Positions 41,901 to 47,990 of a DNA stretch of 64,000 nt are shown here, in pieces. The notes under the pieces were generated by a model that saw nothing but the letters and a program-made list of their open reading frames with translations, ran no database searches and was not told the origin of the DNA. This stretch comes from Incurvaria masculella (lineage: Eukaryota > Arthropoda > Insecta > Lepidoptera > Incurvariidae). Both the position numbers and the translations under genes were made by a program. Where the stretch lies: NCBI GenBank assembly GCA_946894095.1, contig OX335665.1, positions 6,954,001 to 7,018,000 on the forward strand, given 5' to 3'. Position 1 is the stretch's first letter. Each line of letters begins with the position of its first letter.

Positions 41901-44553
41901 TCAATACCAACTTGCACCACTGTCTTTCTCTTTCAGAGTTCGATAAGTGCATTTCGGCACGATTGCGAGCTGCTCCATGGTTCGGAATCCATGTAGAACT
42001 GTAGGTCCCCTTCCCCTACTAGGTGGTAGGGTTTAAGCCCGCCCGGGTTGGTACCATCGCATTGGATGAAAAGATGGTCGAAGCGGCAATGAAAAATTGT
42101 CCGTGTTTTCCATCCAGTTCAATGTAGCCGTGCTGTAGGGAAGGTCCTGGCATGGCACCTAATTCCTTCGGGAATGTGGTGTATTGGGCTAATATCATAA
42201 CGGTAGTTGTGTGGTATTAGCCATCCATGTCAGGTCGCATAAACAAAAAATCTGTAACCTAAATAGCCTATAACTACGAAATGCAATCAGGGATTTGTTC
42301 AGTTCTGGTATTAATAAGCAAGTATGTACTGATACTTTCATGCTTCGTTATTTGCTGCCATTAACCGTATCACCTTTTTTTTTGTCACAATAATTACTTT
42401 TTCAGGCGTGTTATCTAGGCAAGGCAGCCACTTGGCGCAGGCAGACCGACACATTTAGCATCAGAGGGATGGTCTTAATGCTGTGAACCCAGTTTCAGTC
42501 ATTTACGTTATCGTTACCATTTTTGTCGCGACCTCCTTGTCTATCACATATTTTCTCACATTTCACAACATCTTTTTGGCTTAGTTCAAACGGGCTCGAT
42601 AGATTTTCAATAGTCCGGAAAGTGGCTGGTATGGTGACTCGCTGAGCCAGGTTAGGTGTGTTTGGTGTCTCGGCACAGCAACACTTGCTAGATTATCTTT
42701 AATATAATTCTAAAATAAAAGTAAACCACGAGTGCCATTGGTGGCTCCCAAGAACCGAATATGCAGTTTTAGGGTACCAAGCGATTGACCCATGTAGACC
42801 TTATCGCCAATTATGTTTCTATCCATATAGAACTAGTGGCTGGCCCATTTCTGTGTTCTAAGTAATGCTAGAGCATAACAACTCGGTATTAGTGGCTTCT
42901 CTCATAATGTTTTATTCACCGTATGCATTGGCATTATATTTTAAGATCTTATTATATGTGCTTAAAACGAAAAAGAAAGTAGTTCCCCTTGGGCACCAAT
43001 AACCGCAGCGAAGCTATGTTTTAGTGATATACACACACTGACAGTAGGGCTAGCCAGTTAGTTTGCTTACGAATCCGCTCATTCCTGATGTTCTCGAGTT
43101 CTAATGATTCTTTAGCACACGTAAGAACTGCATAGAATTCCATTTAGTTCAACGAAAATCCTAAGTTCAGAATTCATAAGAAAACGGAATGGCCAGTGCT
43201 ACCGTCAGTGTATTATTACTAAAATATGGCTTCCGTCCTACCTCACTCAATGTCCTTGGGTATCGAACCAATGCTTCCCTGTCTGAGAAACGCATCTCAA
43301 ACTGCTAGGCCACAACTCCAGAACTGGACACTGTTTAGATCCACAGGAACAAAGAAAACACCAATGTCCTGTTTCGAAGCATGTATATAATGCCATGAGG
43401 TTATCTACATCTCACACCGACGTGCCGTCAAAATCACTCTATATTCTAGCCTACGATATTTTGAATGCTTAGGGCCGAGTGCACGAAAGGACAAAACGTC
43501 AAAATCAACGTCAACATATGATTAAACTCGTCACTTTGTAAGGACAGTATGGAAGGATTTTATTGCGGATCGCTAAAAGTGACGTGTTGGAACATTGATT
43601 AACTCAGCCGTCTCTTCGTGCAATCGAGGCTTAGTCTAATAGACACGATATTGGCCATCCATGAAGGGTATCATACAAGTGAGTGTGTGTGTGTGTAGGC
43701 GGGTATCTCGGCGGCTCCGGCGCGCGCCGTGTCCGCTGTGAAGAGCATGAATTTGCCTCAGCAGCTGCGTGACATGAAGCTGCCCGACCTCCCGCAGGCC
43801 ATTAAGGTAACACGCCATCACTCAACGCATACTCTTTGCACTGACACCTAAACATAAACGCTTGTCGGACATCTTACACATACACCCTTTTGTAACACCT
43901 ACACATACTCTCCATTAACACCTACACAGTGACTTACCAGATTACACCTAAACCTGATACTCTGTAATCATAATAAGGTCATTTACGCCTGAACTTCCTG
44001 ATAAAATTACAGAAAATTTCTCTACTCTTTTTTGTAAGCTGTAGGATGCTGAACAATGTTAGGGTTAAATTCATTTTCGAAGAAATGTTGTTTGCATGTT
44101 CTGTTGGCTTACCTAAATAAATTAAAATCTATACTAATAATAAATCTGTAAGGGGTGTTCATGGAGTAAGTTGCTTTGTTTTCCAAGATACTTCGTTTGT
44201 AGACTTTATGTATGATACTAAAACTAAGTTGACGACTTTTAAAAATTAGTTCTGTATGTATGTATGTATGTTTCTCCATAACTCTTAAACCGATTATCCG
44301 AATTAGATGAAACTTAGCACACGTACAGTTAACTACCCGGGAATTAGGATAGGCTAAATAGAATTCAGTTTCGCTTACCCTGAGATGTGGCTGTCATACA
44401 AACTGCAATGCTCTGCACGGCTCGGCGGGAGGGCGGCGGCTGCCATGTTGGCTACTTTGTATCCATGAAATAATTTTATCGACACTAACCCGAGTGGAGC
44501 CGGGTGCCGCGGCTCATATAATTAACGTCGCATTCCAGGACCTGAAGTTCTGA
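35873..44553 (+). CDS. AP3S2: AP-3 adaptor complex subunit sigma, seven coding exons
   Basis: This gene encodes the small subunit of the heterotetrameric AP-3 coat, which sorts cargo from endosomes/TGN to lysosomes and pigment granules (Drosophila orange). Joining 35873-35941, 36513-36604, 38265-38376, 40007-40087, 41449-41547, 43699-43806 and 44539-44553 gives 576 nt, that is 191 codons plus TGA. Family members have about 193 residues. The N-terminus MIKAILVFNNHGKPRLSKFY, the central GGSDYKLIYRHYATLYFVFC and the sigma3 tail ISAAPARAVSAVK are family hallmarks. The sigma core covers residues 1 to about 147; the tail is specific to sigma3. All introns are GT-AG. The start ATG has A at -3. The terminal DLKF-stop is followed by a long in-frame open extension. 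Introns carry at least ten transposable elements. Identity is secure; UTR limits are not determined. Confidence 0.95.
36010..36327 (-). repeat. Family B repeat, copy 4 (AP-3 sigma intron 1)
   Basis: Complete reverse copy from AGGGTTCCGT to GACTCGCACTTGGCC with a (CCGT)n block at 36068-36090. It fills over half of the 571-bp intron. Confidence 0.8.
36513..36604 (+). CDS. AP3S2: AP-3 sigma exon 2 (residues 24-54)
   Basis: The exon follows acceptor tttccag and ends AG|gtaatg with two bases of codon 54. It encodes NEDMQQQIIKETFQLVSKRD followed by DNVCNFLEGG. This matches the family segment EEIQQQIVRETFHLV and the invariant NFLEGG turn. Confidence 0.95.
36769..36893. mobile_element. Family R element, copy 2 (intron 2)
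   Basis: 'attcagagagaacttgtcaa' to 'gtccgcccactctgaat', with the palindromic core AACCGGTTTAGTCCGG. Pairs with 27766-27893. Confidence 0.65.
37190..37500 (-). mobile_element. SINE C copy, head-truncated (intron 2)
   Basis: Poly-T at its tail (37190-37199), then the body and 'gaccgattccgaacc' and 'aatagaaagaaagtggtgct' on the minus strand. The tRNA head is missing. Immediately followed by an oppositely oriented SINE C piece. Confidence 0.7.
37503..37620 (+). mobile_element. SINE C tail, opposite orientation (intron 2)
   Basis: 'gaagggaaggtcctggcatg' to 'gtcagctcgcataaaaaaaa'. Together with the preceding copy it forms an inverted pair able to fold in the pre-mRNA. Confidence 0.7.
37723..38160 (-). 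pseudogene. LINE ORF2 C-terminal fragment (intron 2)
   Basis: The minus strand reads WYKTLQTEPPKITWFVNKDL, EEIKIGLRSRSGHFPLNSL and, after a frameshift in the A/T run near 37970, PNCTACDRPEDQFDVLIECT. This is the (R)SGH..(S)PxCxxC..ED..L.EC C-terminal module of non-LTR retrotransposons, with the usual His replaced by Asp. Confidence 0.65.
38265..38376 (+). CDS. AP3S2: AP-3 sigma exon 3 (residues 54-91)
   Basis: Acceptor tttcag, donor gtgtgt. The 112-nt exon completes Ser54 and encodes the most conserved block (LIGGSDYKLIYRHYATLYFV, then DSSESELGILDLIQ). It restores phase 0. Confidence 0.95.
38421..38697 (+). repeat. Family B repeat, copy 5 (intron 3)
   Basis: Complete copy from AAACCGGACAAGTGCGAG to GGGTACGGAACCCT with (GACG)n at 38617-38640. 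Begins 44 bases after the exon 3 donor. Confidence 0.85.
38698..39056. other. Intron 3 A/T-rich sequence, possible LINE scrap
   Basis: Contains 'ggtgtggaacaaattaccag', reminiscent of LINE ORF ends (WNKLPE..), in a decayed A-rich context. Not further resolved. Confidence 0.25.
39057..39350. mobile_element. Family T element, copy 2 (intron 3)
   Basis: Inverted relative to 29986-30232. Begins 'acctaaattggtgtttacgc' and ends 'taaacgtcaatttggg'. Confidence 0.55.
39400..39550. repeat. Family U repeat, copy 2 (intron 3)
   Basis: 'taaccagcgccatctgccgt' and 'ctataaattaagtgatgt' correspond in reverse to 28590-28740. Confidence 0.45.
39560..39740 (-). mobile_element. tRNA-derived SINE (intron 3)
   Basis: A tRNA-like head (39737-39665) is followed on the minus strand by a unique body ending in an A-rich tail. 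The tail block 'tttcagcgacatct' also occurs at 60625. Confidence 0.5.
39665..39737 (-). tRNA. tRNA-Ala(TGC)-like sequence, probably pseudo
   Basis: 73 nt fold into a cloverleaf: D stem GCTC/GAGC perfect, T arm GCAGG-TTCGAAT-CCTGC perfect, A box TAGCTCAGTTGG and B box GGTTCGAATCC. The acceptor stem has two mismatches, the anticodon stem one, and position 33 is A instead of T. This indicates a SINE head or pseudogene rather than a working tRNA. Confidence 0.4.
40007..40087 (+). CDS. AP3S2: AP-3 sigma exon 4 (residues 92-118)
   Basis: Acceptor attgcag, donor gtacgt. Its 27 codons encode VFVETLDKCFENVCELDLIF followed by HADAAHQ. A family-B repeat begins only about 17 bases beyond the donor. Confidence 0.95.
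40105..40707 (+). repeat. Family B repeat, copy 6, split by SINE C (intron 4)
   Basis: Left part 40105-40273 and right part 40661-40707 join seamlessly to a normal copy. It starts about 17 bases beyond the exon 4 donor. Confidence 0.85.
40274..40660 (-). mobile_element. SINE C, 5S-headed copy nested in B (intron 4)
   Basis: Complete, nearly identical to 8826-9214, with a 6-bp duplication AGTAAT at 40268-40273 and 40661-40666. The 5S-like segment is at about 40624-40569 (minus). Confidence 0.87.
40796..41432. mobile_element. Element X: foldback-like array of ATTATACG motifs (intron 4)
   Basis: About a dozen copies of CGTATAAT/ATTATACG, often in the context 'acaacgtataat' or 'ttatacgttgtgcatgg'. 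They are mainly in one orientation at 40796-41020 and mainly inverted at 41240-41430, around a unique centre. Ends 16 bases before the exon 5 start. Confidence 0.7.
41449..41547 (+). CDS. AP3S2: AP-3 sigma exon 5 (residues 119-151)
   Basis: Acceptor cccgccag, donor gtaaga. Its 33 codons encode VLDELVMGGMVLQTNMSDIL and a Gln/Lys-rich helix ending KMQKQE. The upstream intron sequence to within about 17 bases of the acceptor is repeat element X. Confidence 0.95.
41693..42545. mobile_element. Element V, copy 2, split by SINE C (intron 5)
   Basis: Inverted arms at 41693-41815 and 42420-42545 match V1 arms. V1 (5938-7062) preserves the uninterrupted site 'agttatatctgtaaccta' for this SINE. Confidence 0.65.
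41843..42251 (+). mobile_element. SINE C, tRNA-headed copy (intron 5)
   Basis: Complete copy with A-box-like and B-box-like (GGTTCAATACC) motifs and a short A-rich end. Flanked by ATCT on both sides, as deduced against V1. Confidence 0.87.
42546..43467. other. Intron 5 sequence without recognised elements
   Basis: No shared repeat or ORF recognised; ordinary AT-rich intron. Confidence 0.4.
43468..43634 (-). mobile_element. Family E MITE, copy 4 (intron 5)
   Basis: Complete reverse copy ending 64 bases before exon 6. Confidence 0.82.
43681..43698 (+). promoter_or_regulatory. (GT)n acceptor of AP-3 sigma exon 6
   Basis: GAGTGTGTGTGTGTGTAG directly precedes exon 6. A (UG)n tract occupies the place of the pyrimidine tract, a context known from CFTR exon 9 to bind TDP-43 and cause exon skipping. 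Confidence 0.7.
43699..43806 (+). CDS. AP3S2: AP-3 sigma exon 6 (residues 152-187)
   Basis: The acceptor AG is immediately preceded by a (GT)n run instead of a normal pyrimidine tract. Donor is gtaaca. Its 36 codons include AGISAAPARAVSAVKSMNLP, the sigma3 signature tail, then LRDMKLPDLPQAIK. Confidence 0.93.
44128..44516 (+). mobile_element. Helitron-like element, short copy (intron 6)
   Basis: Starts TCTATACTAATAATAAATC, carries 'taactcttaaaccgatt' and 'actacccgggaattagga', and ends with the ACCCGAGTGGAGCCGGGT hairpin and a decayed CTCA terminus. It ends 22 bases before exon 7. Confidence 0.65.
44539..44553 (+). CDS. AP3S2: AP-3 sigma exon 7, coding part (DLKF stop)
   Basis: Acceptor cattccag is followed by four codons (Asp-Leu-Lys-Phe) and TGA in the TGA-C context. 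The phase agrees with exon 6. A Helitron-like element ends 22 bases upstream of the exon, so the branch point or pyrimidine tract lies in very little native sequence or in the transposon. Confidence 0.85.
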   Translation, partial: DLKF

Positions 44554-44859
44554 CCGGGTCAGCACGGCCCGGCGCCGCTCGCCGCCAACCTGCTCGGCCC
44601 CTCGCTCTACCGGCACCTGCAGCCGGGCACGGCGCACGCGCGCTTCTTCGGCTCGGAGACGTTCGGGCACCGCTTCGCGGAGACGTTCTCCGGGCGCGGC
44701 GACGAGTACCAGCGCTGCGGCGGGACGGACCGGCCGGAGGGGGGCTACGAGGGCTACCAGGACCTGAGCGGGTCCGACGACTACGAGCGACCCGAGCGAG
44801 CTGAGCGGCGGAAGGACCTGGCGAGTCTCTGTCGTCCCATGATGAGGGAGGAGGACTAG
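44554..44859 (+). other. In-frame open C-terminal extension of AP-3 sigma after TGA
   Basis: Starting directly after the TGA and in the same frame there are 101 sense codons, then TAG at 44857-44859. All but seven of these codons end in G or C. The predicted peptide is Gly, Arg, Asp, Glu and Tyr rich, with segments such as RFFGSETFGHRFAETFSG and GYEGYQDLSGSDDYERPE. GC content falls sharply after the TAG, and AATAAA lies 39 bases on. The TGA-C context is permissive for readthrough in insects. Alternatively, the AG ending at 44562 would give an in-frame acceptor that skips the stop. It could also simply be a GC-rich 3' UTR in which stops are rare by chance. Confidence 0.5.
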
Positions 44860-44897
44860 AATGAGGAATCCGTTTCCGATATCCGTACAGCCTTACT

Positions 44898-44903
44898 AAT
44901 AAA
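44898..44903 (+). promoter_or_regulatory. Poly(A) signal AATAAA of AP-3 sigma
   Basis: Canonical AATAAA hexamer 345 bases after the TGA stop and 39 bases after the TAG that closes the open extension. It is followed by a GC/T-rich stretch suitable as a downstream element. It is the first such hexamer after the last exon. Confidence 0.6.
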
Positions 44904-45052
44904 TAATTCTTATTGCACCGCTTTGTCCCGGCATAGTTGTGCCAGGCTTTACGATGGCATAGATAAATTATCCACAGATGCCGTTGCAATTCACATTTCA
45001 GAATACATTGAATGCAAACCAATGAATATCAATGATATTTTTAAATTACAAT

Positions 45053-45566
45053 TCAGTCAGCGTGTTTGCGTCCACTGCTAGACATACGCCTCTAATTTTT
45101 CTCCAGTCCTTCCGGCCTTCAGTGGTACGCGGGACGCTTTCCGCCGACGCGCATGATGTCGTCGTCCCACCTGGCGGGTGGTCTTCCCACACTTCGTTCT
45201 CCTGTCCACGGCCGCCAGTGTAGGTCACGGTTACTCCAACGGTCGTCGTCTCTTCGGCTGACGTGACCAGCCCACTGCCACTTGAACTTAGCCACCCGGT
45301 GTCCAATATCGACTACTTTGGTACATCGGCGGATTGCCTCGTTGCGCACCATATCCCGTAGCGATATTCCCAGCATGGCTCGCTCCAAAGCTCGCTGGGC
45401 AACTTTCAACTTCTGAACAACCGCGACCGTCAGAGTCCACGTTTCACACCCGTACGTCATAACCCGGAGGAGACACTGGTCATATATTCTGGTCTTTTAA
45501 TTTTGCGGAAGGTCAGACATCAGAGCGAATTTAAGTTTGCCGAAGGCAAACCAATCCAGTTGAATG
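45053..45566 (-). pseudogene. RTE-clade LINE, 5'-truncated insertion
   Basis: The minus strand reads MTYGCETWTLTVAVVQKLKV, ALERAMLGISLRDMVRNEAI, IGHRVAKFKWQWAGHVSRRD and GERSVGRPPARWDDDIMRVG, the C-terminal part of an RTE ORF2, and ends with a (CTGA)n tail. Duplication AATTACAAT at 45044-45052 and 45567-45575. The frame shifts near 45120 before the ORF end. Inserted in a family U copy (44999-45590). Confidence 0.87.
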
Positions 45567-45582
45567 AATTACAATGACATTA

Positions 45583-45680
45583 CTTAATTCCAAATTAGGC
45601 GAAATTTGGAATTAAGCTTAGTTTTACTCTAGGTTGGACCCTAGGTTATTTATTTAATTTTTGGGTGCAACCTAGAGTAA
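45583..45680. repeat. Two adjacent hairpins
   Basis: CTTAATTCCAAAT (45583-45595) pairs with ATTTGGAATTAAG (45604-45616). TTACTCTAGGTTG (45624-45636) pairs with CAACCTAGAGTAA (45668-45680). Both 13-bp stems are perfect. Confidence 0.75.
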
Positions 45681-46873
45681 GAGCGATGTACATTTACACT
45701 TCATACATTTTGCAATAACCTATTCCACGGCTTAGCCGAGGATCAGCTTACACTACCATTATTTTTGACAGCTAGGAATAACTAAGGAATTGCGTTGGTG
45801 TAAATGTTTATTAGTAAGACTGATATAATTTACGGATGAGTACACATTTTACACCCCTTGGATTGTACCAATTTGATGCGCTCGGTATCTGGATTCTTGT
45901 TAGTTTTATATTCTACCACACTATAGGTATAACATCGAGCAAGGAATGATTGGAGTGGCACCGTAATAGTCGTATAGCGGCAGTGTACCTATATATAAGT
46001 GACAGCGCAATGGTTGTTAGGTCGCTTACAAATTCGAGACGCATTAACACCGGTTTTCACCACCTCCAGTTAGCTTTCGGTTACATTGTATTGTATTGTT
46101 CATTCATCATCCATAGACAGTACACAGTACTCGGATTTGTCATATTTTATAAATTGGCCAGTTCAGCAAAACAAAACACAGCAAAGAAGAACTGGAAAGA
46201 AACTCCGCTGTTCGTTTTTCAACGTCCACTTAGTCTAAATTTACAAAAGTGTTTTTTTAACAAAAACATAGGTAAAACACTAAATTAACATGAATTCACA
46301 AAAGTGAACTATTTATGCCGTATGCAACAGTTATGCACAAATATCAATTAATTTGCAAAGACTATCCCCACCAACTAATATGTTGCCAATTGGAGCCGGC
46401 CAGTACCCACAAACAGCACCCGTTCACGAGCATCACGCCGGGCACAGCCATTACCTCTTTCAACCATATTTTAGGGAAAGAGATAACCTGAGCCAAGCGT
46501 CACCGTAAGCAAGGACCTTGAAGCGATGCACTGCTCCCGTGGCAAGAGAATTGCATATTTGTAATCGAAAGGTAACTTTGCGATTTTTGTATCTGGACGT
46601 GGTGAAACTGGGCGTAAATGGGGTCCTGCGCAGTTCTTACGTGTCATTGGAGCTCGAGAGCGAAATAACTGGCCGGCGCTACTGTCTGTGTATGTACGCA
46701 CGTTAACGATCAAACATGAACACTGGAAAGAAGAATCATTCCTAAGTCCCTCCTACTCTATGGTTGACGTCAATATGACAGAATGAGATTTCAAATATGT
46801 CTCTATTTCCGGTGTCAGAGTAAACGTCAAGTAAAACATCTTTTTATATACAGAACATGTTACATTCCTTTTG
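45681..46873. other. Unassigned intergenic region
   Basis: No repeat partner and no supported coding frame. Short ORFs at 45950-46288 (+) and 46471-46713 (-) lack motifs. Confidence 0.35.
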
Positions 46874-47095
46874 AGGGTTCCGTACCCAAAGGGTGCCAAC
46901 GGAACCCTATTACTAAGCCTCCTCTGTCCCTCTGTCCGTCCGTCCGTGACAGGGCTGTATCTCATGAACCGTAATAGGTAGGCAGCTGAAATTTTGATAG
47001 AGTGTGTATTTGTTTTGCCGCTATAACAACAAATAGGTAACATTAAAAACTAATGAAAATTAAAGGGCAAAAATTAAAAAAACCTGTTTTTTTTT
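46874..47095 (-). repeat. Family B repeat, copy 7
   Basis: Reverse copy from AGGGTTCCGTACCCAAAGGG through the GCCGCTATAACAAC core; the outer GTGCGAG end is missing. Confidence 0.72.
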
Positions 47096-47218
47096 GACGA
47101 GATCCTAGCAGTTTACCTACCAAATTTATAATATTTCTTCAATCCTTTGTTATTATTTAAATATTCCAGCTATGGGCAGTTATTTAAAACAAACCTATTT
47201 TAAATGTACAGATGTGTA

Positions 47219-47605
47219 ATGTGACATGTATGTATAATCGACCGTAAAGCAAGGACACATTAATTAAAGAAAGATCCCTGTAAAAAGAACCACTTTACGA
47301 ATATACTGCAAGACTGGATCCGAACTAGCAAAGGCACTTATAGCTTTAAATTAATAAATGTATGTATCTTAAATACTGTGTCATTAGTAGGAGACATTGA
47401 TTACGGGAAGAGGGACTGTAGGAGAATTGAAAATGATGGGTATACAGCAGGTGGCGAAATTGGTAGACGCAATACCCGTGAATGGTATGTTTTGCTGGTT
47501 CGGGTCCAGCCTTGCAGTATATTCGTAAAGTGGTTCTTTTTACAGGGCTCTTTAATTAATATGTCCTTGCTTCACGGTCGATTATACATACATACATGTC
47601 ACATT
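47219..47605. mobile_element. Element S: about 110-bp inverted repeats around a tRNA-like core
   Basis: AATGTGACATGTATGTATAA at the left pairs with the right end. Complementarity continues through 'gaccgtaaagcaaggacaca', 'cctgtaaaaagaaccacttt' and into the T-arm of the tRNA-like segment. Single copy in the window; no ORF of interest. Confidence 0.75.
47445..47517 (+). tRNA. tRNA-like cloverleaf with bacterial-type Leu D-arm
   Basis: 73 nt: acceptor 6 of 7 pairs, D arm GTGGCGAAATTGGTAGACGC, anticodon stem ATACC/GGTAT perfect, loop CGTGAAT, five-base variable loop, and T arm GCTGG-TTCGGGT-CCAGC perfect. The D-arm string is that of bacterial/organellar tRNA-Leu. However, the variable arm is short, position 33 is G, and the nominal anticodon is TGA. 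Most likely a tRNA-derived, non-decoding sequence within element S. Confidence 0.45.
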
Positions 47606-47990
47606 CCTTGGAATAAGCGACGTACATGCTTAGTATGAAAATTTACTTACATATGTGTACCCTATAGGCAAATTATGCATGTAATGTGGGAGTGGTTGAT
47701 GAAATTCTGTGCAATTATCACTGGCCGATGGCCGTGCATATAATACTAGCTTTTAATATCGATATCATAATGTTGAATAAAATATAAGCATTGTACTTAT
47801 TGCACTTGTATGGTTTTATTTACACACATTGTGTTGCCTTGCCTGGAATTGGTATTTTTTTTGTTTGCGCGGCTGAACTTAGTTATTTTTGTTAAGAATA
47901 TTGCTACAAACAAAATGTGTTGACATGTTTATGCCTAAACTCAGTGCGAATTAAGTTATAAGGGTTAGAAGTTCTCTCTTCGAAGTTCGC
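47606..47990. other. Unassigned sequence
   Basis: AT-rich, no gene recognised. Confidence 0.35.

Noticed and set aside
41416..41952. 178-codon minus ORF
   Set aside because: Shadow of AP-3 sigma exon 5, element V and SINE C on the opposite strand.
44551..44553. TGA as a selenocysteine codon
   Set aside because: AP-3 sigma is not a selenoprotein and no SECIS-like structure is apparent. Lepidoptera have also largely lost the pathway. Readthrough or splicing is simpler.
44522..45022. 166-codon minus-strand ORF (Arg/Pro/Ser rich)
   Set aside because: It is the antisense of the GC-rich AP-3 sigma last exon. Its composition follows from high GC, and it has no family motif.
47445..47517. Functional bacterial tRNA gene from contamination
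   Set aside because: It is embedded in a palindromic eukaryotic-type element with one arm mirrored, and lacks U33 and a long variable arm. Surrounding DNA is continuous with host repeats.
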